DNA of 64,000 bases from the NCBI GenBank assembly GCA_030680295.1, contig JAUXVU010000023.1, positions 310,001 to 374,000 on the forward strand, written 5' to 3'. The DNA comes from Moraxellaceae bacterium. GTDB lineage: Bacteria; Pseudomonadota; Gammaproteobacteria; Pseudomonadales; Moraxellaceae. The translations under genes were made by a program, and so were the position numbers. Position 1 is the first letter of the stretch. Each line of letters begins with the position of its first letter. The notes under the pieces were generated by a model. The model saw only the letters and a list, made by a program, of their open reading frames with translations, was not told the origin of the DNA and searched no databases. This document shows positions 38,625 through 46,915 of this stretch, in pieces.

Positions 38625-39473
38625 ATGAGTCGCTCAATGAAAGTCACACCCAGTGTGATCAGCATTAAACCTACACGCATGAACTTTGAGTTTGGCAATC
38701 AGGTGCCACACTACTGGTTAGACAACGACCCATTCTCTACTCACTTTATCAGTGTACTGTCGACCTTCTTTCCTGATGGCGAGCGCTTTTTTGTAGACTC
38801 TGTGCGTGCACTACGAGACAAAGTCAGCGACAAAGCACGGCAAAAAGAAATTTCAGGCTTTATTGGCCAAGAAGCCATGCATTCACTGGAGCACACCTCC
38901 ATGAACGACATGTTGGAAGAGCGTGGTTTACCTGCTAACAAGGCTGCAAAAACAGCATTAAGTTTGCTTAATTTCGGTCGTCGCTTTTTTGGTAAACGGC
39001 ATCAATTAGCAGCCACAGTTGCTCTTGAACACTTCACAGCAATTTTGGCCCATCGTGTTCTATCTGATACTGAACTCATGAATCAATTTCATGAAACCAT
39101 GCGCCCTATTTGGATGTGGCATGCCATTGAAGAAACCGAACACAAGGCGGTTGCTTGGGACTTATACCATGACGTTAAAGGCCACAGTTATGTTGAGCGT
39201 GTCGCCTTCATGATCATTGCTTCATCGTTTTTAGCGGTTGCAACTGCCATTAACCAACTCCGTTTTATGCATGCCGACAATCAACTATGGAATCTCAAAA
39301 CATGGGCCTATGGTTTAAATAAGCTCTTTGGTCGTCGCGGCGTCATTACCGGCCTAACCAGTGACTACTTGGACTTTTTCAAGCCAAGCTTCCACCCTTG
39401 GGACCATGAAAACAGCGCCCTAGTTGCTTACTGGCGAGAACAGTTAGAAACAGCCATGAACGAAGCGGCTTAA
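38625..39473 (+). CDS. PF10118 'metal-dependent hydrolase', second copy
   Basis: A 282-residue PF10118 / COG3687 protein, paralogous to the one at 18258-19154. Shared blocks include FIGQEAMHS, ALEHFTAIL, WHAIEETEHKAVAWD, LFGRRG and DFFKPSFHPWDH. The candidate metal ligands are Glu53, Glu83-x-x-His86, Glu135 and Glu170-x-x-His173, keeping the same 30-, 52- and 35-residue steps as the first copy within one residue. The start at 38625 (MSRSMKVTP) has GGAG 9 bases upstream; the longer reading begins at TTG. It is convergent with an alpha/beta hydrolase. The reaction is not known. Confidence 0.8.
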   Translation: MSRSMKVTPSVISIKPTRMNFEFGNQVPHYWLDNDPFSTHFISVLSTFFPDGERFFVDSVRALRDKVSDKARQKEISGFIGQEAMHSLEHTSMNDMLEERGLPANKAAKTALSLLNFGRRFFGKRHQLAATVALEHFTAILAHRVLSDTELMNQFHETMRPIWMWHAIEETEHKAVAWDLYHDVKGHSYVERVAFMIIASSFLAVATAINQLRFMHADNQLWNLKTWAYGLNKLFGRRGVITGLTSDYLDFFKPSFHPWDHENSALVAYWREQLETAMNEAA

Positions 39474-39486
39474 AGCCGCTTAAAGA

Positions 39487-40452
39487 TTAACAATATGCCA
39501 ACCAGAACCGCCGCATATGCCGCGCCGTCAGGCGCGGTTTATCGACCATCGGCAAATGCCCAACATCATAGAAAATTTTGGTTTGAGCATGCGGAATAAT
39601 TTTCGCAATGACCTCAGCAGCTGTTGGATGCAACACCCGATCTTCACTACCCCATAAAATCAACGTTGGCTGCTTAATTGCCGACAGTGACGGCTTGTCT
39701 TCACTGGGTGGAATGCCAATCAACTGACGAAACATAAACTCGTTCACATGCCGTCTGGAAACCAAATCCATACCCATTAACGGGGTTAGCAAACTTGCAC
39801 GTACACGGCTTTGCATGACTGACGACAAAAGCTGATAAACCCCACGCCAGTTATGTGCCACTAGCGAATTTTCACCTTCCGCTAGGCCTTGCTCAAAGGG
39901 TGTGCGCTCTGTACCCGCAATACCAGCTGCATTCATTAACACCACGGTTTTCACCCACTGTGGGTGGCGCGCAGTCACTAGGCCAGCAAAACCACCACCC
40001 ATTGAGTTACCCACCAGGTGCACTGGCTTGGTAATGACGGTTTCTATCCAATCAGCAATACGATCAACTTGAGCATCCGCACAGTACGAAACGTCGGCGT
40101 TAAACTCACTCTCACCCCAGCCGGGCAAGTCCGGCACATAAACCCGATATTTGCGCAGTAAGAACGGCAAAATCGCCAGCCAATTCTCTTTGCTGGCGCC
40201 AAAGCCATGAATCAGCACAATTGGCTCACCATGCACCGGACCTGCTTCTAACCAAGTCAGTTTGTGATCGCCAATACGACGATGGCGGGTACGTAGCCCT
40301 GTAAGCGTACTATGCAGGCGATTTAGCCAAGGCATGGCACTACGAGAGCTCCAACCCTTTACTGTGTGAAGATCGACAGGCTCTGCACGCTCAATATAAG
40401 ACTGACCAACTGTGTCAAAAAAGACCCGCTCAAGTGGGTGAAATGTGGTCAT
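39487..40452 (-). CDS. Alpha/beta hydrolase next to TetR regulator
   Basis: A 321-residue alpha/beta hydrolase without signal peptide. The oxyanion motif is IHGFGASKENW at 81-91, the nucleophile is Ser150 in VGNSMGGG, the acid lies in LWGSEDRVLHP, and the His is in DVGHLPMVDKP. It resembles the secreted hydrolase at 10760-11698. The ATG at 40452 has AGGAG 6 bases upstream and is preferred to a GTG three bases earlier. It is divergent from a TetR gene 61 bases away, which suggests that regulator controls it. Substrate unknown; lipid esters are plausible. Confidence 0.85.
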   Translation of the reverse strand: MTTFHPLERVFFDTVGQSYIERAEPVDLHTVKGWSSRSAMPWLNRLHSTLTGLRTRHRRIGDHKLTWLEAGPVHGEPIVLIHGFGASKENWLAILPFLLRKYRVYVPDLPGWGESEFNADVSYCADAQVDRIADWIETVITKPVHLVGNSMGGGFAGLVTARHPQWVKTVVLMNAAGIAGTERTPFEQGLAEGENSLVAHNWRGVYQLLSSVMQSRVRASLLTPLMGMDLVSRRHVNEFMFRQLIGIPPSEDKPSLSAIKQPTLILWGSEDRVLHPTAAEVIAKIIPHAQTKIFYDVGHLPMVDKPRLTARHMRRFWLAYC

Positions 40453-40513
40453 CACTAACTCCTGCTGAATGTTCTACACTGTGGTGACTTGAATAAATAA
40501 ACACGACACCCTT

Positions 40514-41131
40514 ATGACACGAAAACCACGACAAGCGCGATCCATTAGTACCGTAAATGCCATTATCGAAGCCGGCTTTATTGCCGTTGCTGATGCTGGC
40601 TCAACGCCGGTTACTACTCGCCAAATTGCCGACATTGCGGGCATTAGTGTGGGCTCATTGTACGAATACTTCAAAAACAAAGAAGCCATTTACGACGCCA
40701 TGGCTGAAAAGTTCATGACTGATGTTATCAGCATGATTCAACCGGTTTTGCCCGTCCTAGCCAGACTACCGGCTGATGAACTAATTCGCACCTTAATGCA
40801 CCGTTTCCGCGACCTACTGGATGCTAACAACCAGCGTTACCGAAAGTGTGTACGCACGTCGATTCACGCTCAGTTTCATCAATACCTTCAACCCGTATCG
40901 CGTGTCATGATGGACTTAGTAATGCACTACCTCATGGCAAACCCAAAGCTCATGCGTGCCGGCAAAGTACAGACCATGAGCTATATCTTTATTAGTAGTG
41001 GGATTTATTGCGTCGTGCGGCATGTTTCCGATCCAGCTCCCCCCATCAGCTACGACGAGATGACAGAGGGAGTAATCGACATGGTCATGAGTTATTTAGA
41101 AAAAGCCTCCATAGAGGATTATTCTTCCTGA
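40514..41131 (+). CDS. TetR-family transcriptional regulator
   Basis: A 205-residue TetR regulator. The N-terminal helix-turn-helix is clear (about 12-60, with TRQIADIAGISVGSLYEYFKN). The C-terminal ligand-binding part is divergent, as usual. Its divergent neighbour, an alpha/beta hydrolase, is the most likely target, possibly with the PF10118 gene beyond it. The 3' end overlaps the convergent AdeT-like gene by 13 bases. The ligand is unknown; a fatty acid or acyl compound would suit the neighbours. Confidence 0.92.
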   Translation: MTRKPRQARSISTVNAIIEAGFIAVADAGSTPVTTRQIADIAGISVGSLYEYFKNKEAIYDAMAEKFMTDVISMIQPVLPVLARLPADELIRTLMHRFRDLLDANNQRYRKCVRTSIHAQFHQYLQPVSRVMMDLVMHYLMANPKLMRAGKVQTMSYIFISSGIYCVVRHVSDPAPPISYDEMTEGVIDMVMSYLEKASIEDYSS

Positions 41132-42165
41132 CTGCTACATTCAGCCGCTGTTGGTTTATTACTGCAACGTACACGCTTTAATAACGACATCATGCGTTTG
41201 TCGTAGTCACCTTCCTGTGTCATCTGAATGCGCGCTTCACGCATCATGCCTTCGTACTTAATTTTTTCTTGTGCAGGCAAATCAATCCAATATTTTTCCG
41301 GAATTGCCGCTTCTTCACGATCAACAAACTCATACGCTTTATCAATTTGTGTAACTACAAACTCACGTAGTTTTTGACCTACATCTGGCGGAAAACGATC
41401 GTGACGAATAATTAAAGCCGCACTTAGCATCACCAGCGGAAAACGGTAAATGCCACCGTCATTACCCAGGCCACGGTAAATTTCTAATGGCTTATAGGCC
41501 ACGGCAGGTGCCGCAATAATGTCCACTTGGCCATTGTTAAACTTACCAACAAAGTTAGTAATGTCAGAAGCCACAGGTTGTGCGCCTAAGCGTTGTACCA
41601 TTTTGGCTTGTGAACGATCCCACTCCATCACCGCAACTTTTTTACCTGCTGCTGCTTCAATAGAGTTGATGCGACGATCACGTACCATGACGTAAGCACC
41701 ACCTAATGGAATAACACCCACCACCTCAAACAAACCTGAGCGCATCAGTGGCGCCATGCGTGGTGAGGCCAAGGTTTGCAGCACCATATTCATGTGCTTT
41801 TTGTCAGGAATACCACCGACAGCATCCAAACTTCCAACAAAGTGGTTAAATTGTTTGGTACGTAGAGTAGTAATAGCGGCTGCATCACATTGACCTGCTT
41901 TTAACTCTTCTGCAGCAACACGCTCATCGGTAAACGCAACTACATCAGCATTAATGCCCCACTTGCGTGCTTCCAGCATGTAGTCCTTGGCATAACCAAC
42001 TGCAGGCCCGTTGGCACCCACAGGGTCAAAAATACATACTCGAACTTTTTTGCCCGCCACCGCTTCCAACGCCGCTTTTTGGTCCGCTGTTGGTGTAGGT
42101 AACGCCGCAGAAAGCGTGCCTGAGACCAATACTAGCGACATCGATAATGCTTTTATTACACTCAT
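41119..42165 (-). CDS. AdeT1/2-like putative solute-binding protein
   Basis: A 348-residue periplasmic protein with a signal peptide (about 1-20, VSGTLSAALP). The blocks VRVCIFDPVGANGPAVGY and LEARKWGINADVVAFTDE, followed by a region like TRAP/TAXI solute receptors, fit the AdeT1/AdeT2 family of Acinetobacter. Those were named for aminoglycoside resistance but look like periplasmic binding proteins. No transporter membrane subunit is next to it. It is 26 bases downstream of an unknown 235-residue gene and probably co-transcribed. Two Cys near the C terminus (RVRCSNKPTAAEC) may form a disulfide. Confidence 0.68.
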   Translation of the reverse strand: MSVIKALSMSLVLVSGTLSAALPTPTADQKAALEAVAGKKVRVCIFDPVGANGPAVGYAKDYMLEARKWGINADVVAFTDERVAAEELKAGQCDAAAITTLRTKQFNHFVGSLDAVGGIPDKKHMNMVLQTLASPRMAPLMRSGLFEVVGVIPLGGAYVMVRDRRINSIEAAAGKKVAVMEWDRSQAKMVQRLGAQPVASDITNFVGKFNNGQVDIIAAPAVAYKPLEIYRGLGNDGGIYRFPLVMLSAALIIRHDRFPPDVGQKLREFVVTQIDKAYEFVDREEAAIPEKYWIDLPAQEKIKYEGMMREARIQMTQEGDYDKRMMSLLKRVRCSNKPTAAECSSQEE

Positions 42166-42191
42166 AACAACACCCTAGTTATTTTTAATTT

Positions 42192-42899
42192 TTAATGAAT
42201 CGACTCTTGATCACGAAAAAAACGCTCTAAGTGATCAAGGAAAATGGGCACATGCTCAATGGGTAAATGTTGTCCCAATTGGCGCAGCTGTCTAAACGCT
42301 AATCCCTTTATCATGTAGATAACGCCATCCAAGGTCTTATCGACTACTGCGTTAAAACGCATCAGACGCTTGGGCTCATACACAAAGTCGACCAGTACAG
42401 CGTCAACAATCTCAACTAATACTTCAATACCAGCGGCTACATCCTTGGATGAACCATCACGCAAGGCATTAATGGTATGACGTGCCTTGATCGCCATATC
42501 CGGTGGCAACGACACGGCCAAAAATTCACGTGATGGAGTGTCCGGCACCAACGGTTTCATCAACGCCAAATAATGCCCTGTGACCACTGACATTCGTGAG
42601 TTAGATAAAAAGCGCGTCAGCCAATTTAAGTAATGCGCCACCTTACCCTGAATATCATCAACAACCTTTAACGCTTGCGGATAAAGCGAATGTTCAGGAT
42701 GTGCTTGGCCCAAGTCACGTAATAACTGAGATAAAAACCGATCCACCATGATATTGATGGCTAGGCCTAAAGTGTCAGCGGCTGCCTTAGCTTGTGATTC
42801 ACGAGTACCGGACTGCAGCTTGGCATGAATATCACGTGTGCGTGCCGGAATTTGCGCATCGAGTTCAATGCACACATAAGGTAATGACATAGCGGACAT
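42192..42899 (-). CDS. Hypothetical protein upstream of AdeT-like gene
   Basis: A 235-residue protein I do not recognise. It has no signal peptide or membrane helix. The sequence looks mostly alpha-helical, with amphipathic stretches such as LNWLTRFLSNSRMSVVTGHY and VLVEIVDAVLVDFVY and a C-terminal helix LDHLERFFRDQ. The coding frame is open from an ATG at 42899. Tight spacing to the AdeT-like gene suggests a common transcript. A cytoplasmic helical partner for an exported binding protein is unusual, so the link may be regulatory or only positional. Confidence 0.6.
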   Translation of the reverse strand: MSAMSLPYVCIELDAQIPARTRDIHAKLQSGTRESQAKAAADTLGLAINIMVDRFLSQLLRDLGQAHPEHSLYPQALKVVDDIQGKVAHYLNWLTRFLSNSRMSVVTGHYLALMKPLVPDTPSREFLAVSLPPDMAIKARHTINALRDGSSKDVAAGIEVLVEIVDAVLVDFVYEPKRLMRFNAVVDKTLDGVIYMIKGLAFRQLRQLGQHLPIEHVPIFLDHLERFFRDQESIH

Positions 42900-42983
42900 A
42901 GTTTGGACTCAGGCGGAACAAATAATAGGCCAACAGTCTAGACAGAGAAGTTGTTCGGATTCAATTCGGCTTGATATTTAAAT

Positions 42984-43016
42984 AAAAACAGCCACATAGA
43001 TACTTTATGCGGCTGT
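42984..43016 (-). terminator. Intrinsic terminator after the 43-kb hydrolase
   Basis: An 11-bp stem with one G-T pair (42988-42998 with 43006-43016) is followed on the minus strand by TTTTTATTT. It ends the amidase-hydrolase unit and separates it from the unknown gene and AdeT-like gene downstream. Confidence 0.82.
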
Positions 43017-43049
43017 TATTCAATGTTTGTTCAGTTATTAAAACAACAA

Positions 43050-43949
43050 TTAGCGCTTCATGTTGACGACTAAGCTATGAACAATTGGCTCCCATGCTTT
43101 TGGGGGCAGGTCATGGCCCATACCTTTAATTTCAACATAACGTGAATTGGGAATAGCGCGCGCCACTGCACGGCCACACGCTGGACGCACCAATGGGTCG
43201 GCACTGCCATGGATAACCACGGTGGATTTACGAATGGTTTTGCTCAACGCACGTAAGCTACCCGTGCCCAACACCGCATTAAACTGACGCACCACACCGG
43301 CGGGATAATAACTACGACGGTAGAACGACTCTGCCATCGTGCGAAGTTCATCATCCGATAATGGATATCCGGGGCCGTTAATAACGCGCATGAAATGCAC
43401 CGAGTGCGCAATAATTGCAGCCTCATCAGCTTTTTTACCTGGCCCTGTTGTTAACGGCTTCAGTGCTGCTCGTTTTGGCGGCGGCAAAAGTGCTTGATTA
43501 GTACTAGAAAAAATAATGCCCAATGAACGCACACGATCCGGATATTTTGCCGCAAAAATTTGCGCAATCATGCCGCCCATGGAGGCACCCACCACATGTA
43601 CTGCCGGAATCTGCAAAAAGTCTAACAAGCCATTCACGTCTTCCGCCATGTCATGCAAGGTATATGGCACGGGGCTAGTTAAGCCTAATTGAGCACGTAA
43701 CATGCGCTGCCAAAATGGGCCTTTTACCTTTAAGTCACTGAGCTTGGTCGACAAGCCAATATCGCGGTTATCAAAGCGAATCACACGATAACCTTTGTCC
43801 ACTAACTGCTGACAAAATCCATCAGGCCACATGGTCAACTGCGCACTTAAACCCATAATCAACAAAATAGCAGGGTGCAATACATTACCCATATCTTCAT
43901 AGGCCAACGACAAACCGTTCGCTTCAGCCACACCGTGTCGAATATCCAT
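43050..43949 (-). CDS. Alpha/beta hydrolase coupled to amidase
   Basis: A 299-residue alpha/beta hydrolase of the group often labelled aclacinomycin-methylesterase-like or 3-oxoadipate enol-lactonase-like. The N-terminal NGLSLAYEDMG and FDNRDIGLST are typical. The nucleophile is Ser123 in VVGASMGGM, the acid is in HGSADPLVRP and the His in GMGHDLPP. It begins 3 bases after the amidase stop on the same strand, so the two are probably translated from one message. Substrate unknown. Confidence 0.86.
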   Translation of the reverse strand: MDIRHGVAEANGLSLAYEDMGNVLHPAILLIMGLSAQLTMWPDGFCQQLVDKGYRVIRFDNRDIGLSTKLSDLKVKGPFWQRMLRAQLGLTSPVPYTLHDMAEDVNGLLDFLQIPAVHVVGASMGGMIAQIFAAKYPDRVRSLGIIFSSTNQALLPPPKRAALKPLTTGPGKKADEAAIIAHSVHFMRVINGPGYPLSDDELRTMAESFYRRSYYPAGVVRQFNAVLGTGSLRALSKTIRKSTVVIHGSADPLVRPACGRAVARAIPNSRYVEIKGMGHDLPPKAWEPIVHSLVVNMKR

Positions 43950-43952
43950 AAC

Positions 43953-45401
43953 TTAGTCCTGAGTTGTAACCATGGGATAGGCCCAGCCGCCCAATGCATG
44001 CTCTAAATGTAATGCTGCCGCCAAGGTTAAATGGTCATAACCTTCACGCGCCACCACTTGCACACCCGTTGGCAAACCGCCGCCATTTAAACCTGTTGGC
44101 ACTGCTGTTACCGGCAAAGACAGTGCGTTATAGATAGCGCAGTTAACAAAGTTAAACGGTGGCAACATCGCCATATAGTGTTTAGGTGCGACGGTTGGGT
44201 AAGTTGGTGTAATCAAAACACCATCATCACCGAGTAAGTCTTCAAGCTGACACTTTAAGGTCAAGGCGTCATTGCGCAAACGCATGGTGCGCTTTGGGGT
44301 CAGCTCCGGAAGGCGCTCTAACAGCGACAACAGCACCAACGGGAAGGTGTGATCAGAACGGCGTATTGCTAAGCGCCCCAACTCACGAATAGCCACCATC
44401 GGTTTGCGTGAACCAAACATATGGTCGGCAAAGGTTTTATCCGAATCTGCAGTCGCCAGCATTGCTGTCCACAGGTCACGAGCCTGAGCCATTAATGGCA
44501 AATTAATGGCTTCCACCTTAGCACCCGCTTTAACCAATGCTGCTACTGCCATGTCACGAGCGCGCAGCTGATCTTGATCTGGCGTAATAGCCAACTCACG
44601 CACAAATTGCAGCACTCGCATTTTAGAGACATCCACTGATGACACCGGCGCCAGCTTATCAGCCCGATCACCGGCCAAAATACGCAGCAAAGGCTCTAAG
44701 TCGCTGGCACGACGACACAATGGTCCGGTCGATAAATGTCGGTCAATTTGACCACTCGGTGGTGGGAACTGGCCTTCATTGGGTACTAAACCGGGTGAGC
44801 ACTTATGGCCAAAGACACCATTAAAAAACGCCGGCATACGAATCGATCCACCAACATCACTGCCCAAGCCAAAAGGTGATGCGCCAGACGCCACAATCGC
44901 GCCCTCGCCGCCCGATGAACCACCTACCGTGCGCGAAGTGTCATAAGGGTTAGACGTCAGACCATACACATGGTTGTACGACTCCATCCACATACACACT
45001 TCCGAGGTATTGGTAACACCTAAAGGAATAGCGCCGGCAGCACGCAGCCTAGCAACAGCCGGTGCGTCTTCAGCAATACGACGACCAATACGGCTGACCA
45101 AACCAGCGGTATTGGGCATGCCATGAAAATGAAAGGATTCTTTGATGGTGCAAGGAACACCCAATAAAGGCGGCAAGTCCGCCAAGGTGCCGGCCTTGGT
45201 GGCGGCTGCAATTTGACGATCGGCCTCTGCCGCTTCAACGCGTGCATCAGCAATGCGTTTGCTCACCACGGCGTTAATCGCCGGGTTAACCTGACGCATC
45301 CTCGCGATATGCGCTTCTACTACTGCCACCGAAGTGGTCTTTCCGTCACGTATCCATTGCGCCAGTTGAGTTGCCGACGCCAGTAAAAGTTGATCAGACA
45401 T
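43953..45401 (-). CDS. Amidase signature family hydrolase
   Basis: A 482-residue amidase. The Ser-cisSer-Lys triad is complete: Lys87 in GVPCTIKESF, Ser162 in VGGSSGGE and Ser186 in SDVGGSIRMP, with the 75- and 24-residue spacings of fatty acid amide hydrolase. It lacks GatB/GatC neighbours, so it is not part of the tRNA amidotransferase. The pattern fits the FAAH-like or general amide-hydrolase branch. The start at 45401 (MSDQLLLAS) is typical; a longer reading adds 18 unlikely residues. It is followed by an alpha/beta hydrolase gene. Confidence 0.9.
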   Translation of the reverse strand: MSDQLLLASATQLAQWIRDGKTTSVAVVEAHIARMRQVNPAINAVVSKRIADARVEAAEADRQIAAATKAGTLADLPPLLGVPCTIKESFHFHGMPNTAGLVSRIGRRIAEDAPAVARLRAAGAIPLGVTNTSEVCMWMESYNHVYGLTSNPYDTSRTVGGSSGGEGAIVASGASPFGLGSDVGGSIRMPAFFNGVFGHKCSPGLVPNEGQFPPPSGQIDRHLSTGPLCRRASDLEPLLRILAGDRADKLAPVSSVDVSKMRVLQFVRELAITPDQDQLRARDMAVAALVKAGAKVEAINLPLMAQARDLWTAMLATADSDKTFADHMFGSRKPMVAIRELGRLAIRRSDHTFPLVLLSLLERLPELTPKRTMRLRNDALTLKCQLEDLLGDDGVLITPTYPTVAPKHYMAMLPPFNFVNCAIYNALSLPVTAVPTGLNGGGLPTGVQVVAREGYDHLTLAAALHLEHALGGWAYPMVTTQD

Positions 45402-45499
45402 TAAGTATTGCCAGAATAAACAAGTGCGCTGACTTTGCCGCAATCCCTCAAGCAATGCAATAATCCCGTATTAATTGCTAACCCACTGGCTCACCGCGC

Positions 45500-46270
45500 A
45501 TGACCACTTCATCAAATACGGACCGACGCATTAGCATTGAGCAAATTGATGCACTGCTGCCGCAAACTCAATGTGGTCTGTGTAAGCACCCGGGCTGTCG
45601 TCCTTATGCCGAAGCCATGTTAGCGGGTGAAGACATTAATCACTGTGTGCCGGGTGGCGCGCCAACCATTCACGCACTCAGCCAACTCCTTAATAAGCCA
45701 GCCAAACCATTAGACCCAGACTATGGCGTTACACCAGAACATCGCCTGGTGGCGCTTATTCGTGAAGATGAATGTATTGGCTGCACTAAGTGCATTCAGG
45801 CTTGCCCCGTGGACGCCATCGTCGGTGCCGGCAAACTCATGCATACCGTTATTGTGGATGAATGCACGGGTTGTAATTTGTGTGTGCCACCCTGCCCTGT
45901 GGACTGCATCGACTTGGTGCCGGGCCCTGACATTCCCATGACTTGGCACCCGCCAACAAAACCGGGTCAGGACTTAGCGAAAGCCAAAGCCGAACATGCT
46001 CGCCAACGTTATTTAGCCCGCAATAAGCGCTTGGCTAAAACCACTGCGCCAGCGCCGGCCAAATCCGCCGCGCCAGTTAGTGCGGCACAGCCAGACCAAG
46101 CCAGCTTGATGATTAGCGCTGCGATGGCACGCAGCCAGTTGAAAAAAATACAAAAACAGATACAAGCGCTACAGGCACAGCAGGCTGATTGCAGCCATTT
46201 GCTGACTCAGTTGCCGGAACTAGAGCAGCGTGTAAAAGAGGCCGAAGCCGCATTAAATGCGGCAACATGA
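45500..46270 (+). CDS. rsxB: Soluble RsxB/RnfB-like ferredoxin
   Basis: An Fe-S protein of 256 residues related to electron-transport-complex subunit B. The 4Fe-4S domain has Cys25, Cys28, Cys33 and Cys49 ([12 protein letters not shown]); two ferredoxin clusters follow, Cys92/95/98/102 and Cys122/125/128/132. The hydrophobic N-terminal anchor of E. coli RsxB is absent, and no rsxA, C, D, E or G lies nearby. The C-terminal ~55 residues form a predicted coiled coil. It is 9 bases upstream of nth. In Acinetobacter a lone RsxB is also found; what it reduces is unknown. Confidence 0.88.
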   Translation: MTTSSNTDRRISIEQIDALLPQTQCGLCKHPGCRPYAEAMLAGEDINHCVPGGAPTIHALSQLLNKPAKPLDPDYGVTPEHRLVALIREDECIGCTKCIQACPVDAIVGAGKLMHTVIVDECTGCNLCVPPCPVDCIDLVPGPDIPMTWHPPTKPGQDLAKAKAEHARQRYLARNKRLAKTTAPAPAKSAAPVSAAQPDQASLMISAAMARSQLKKIQKQIQALQAQQADCSHLLTQLPELEQRVKEAEAALNAAT

Positions 46271-46279
46271 ATATTAGCC

Positions 46280-46915
46280 ATGAACATTGAAAAGCGACGG
46301 CAGATTTTTGCCCGGCTAAAAGCCAACAACCCTAAGCCCGAAACTGAGCTGAATTACAGCAGCCCATTTGAGCTGCTTATTGCTGTACTGCTATCAGCGC
46401 AGGCGACTGATGTCAGCGTCAACAAAGCCACGGGCCCTTTATTCAAAGTCGCCAACACGCCGGCAGCCATGTTGGCACTCGGTGTTGATGGCCTTAAGCG
46501 TTATATCAAAACTATCGGCCTGTTTAATACCAAGGCCGAAAACACCATCAAAACCTGTCGCATTCTGGTCGAACAGCACGGTGGTGAAGTACCACAAACT
46601 CGCGAAGCACTAGAGCAGCTACCGGGTGTCGGCCGCAAAACTGCCAATGTGGTGCTCAACACAGCGTTTGGCCAGCCAGTGATTGCCGTTGACACACATA
46701 TTTTCCGCGTGGCCAATCGCACCCGTATTGCTACGGGCAAAGACGTCGTAGAAGTGGAACAACGGCTGATGCGTTTATTGCCACCTGAGTATTTGTTGGA
46801 TGCCCACCATTGGCTGATTTTGCATGGCCGCTACACCTGCATTGCGCGCAAACCACGTTGTGGTAGCTGCATGATTGAAGACCTTTGTGAATTTAAGGAC
46901 AAACGTTATGACTAA
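46280..46915 (+). CDS. nth: Endonuclease III
   Basis: Bifunctional DNA glycosylase / AP lyase of 211 residues that removes oxidised pyrimidines. The helix-hairpin-helix LPGVGRKTANV contains the catalytic Lys120, the catalytic Asp138 is in AVDTHIFRVANR, and the 4Fe-4S ligands are Cys187, Cys194, Cys197 and Cys203. These positions equal those of the E. coli enzyme. It follows rsxB, as in many gammaproteobacteria, and overlaps the next gene start by 8 bases. Confidence 0.98.
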   Translation: MNIEKRRQIFARLKANNPKPETELNYSSPFELLIAVLLSAQATDVSVNKATGPLFKVANTPAAMLALGVDGLKRYIKTIGLFNTKAENTIKTCRILVEQHGGEVPQTREALEQLPGVGRKTANVVLNTAFGQPVIAVDTHIFRVANRTRIATGKDVVEVEQRLMRLLPPEYLLDAHHWLILHGRYTCIARKPRCGSCMIEDLCEFKDKRYD

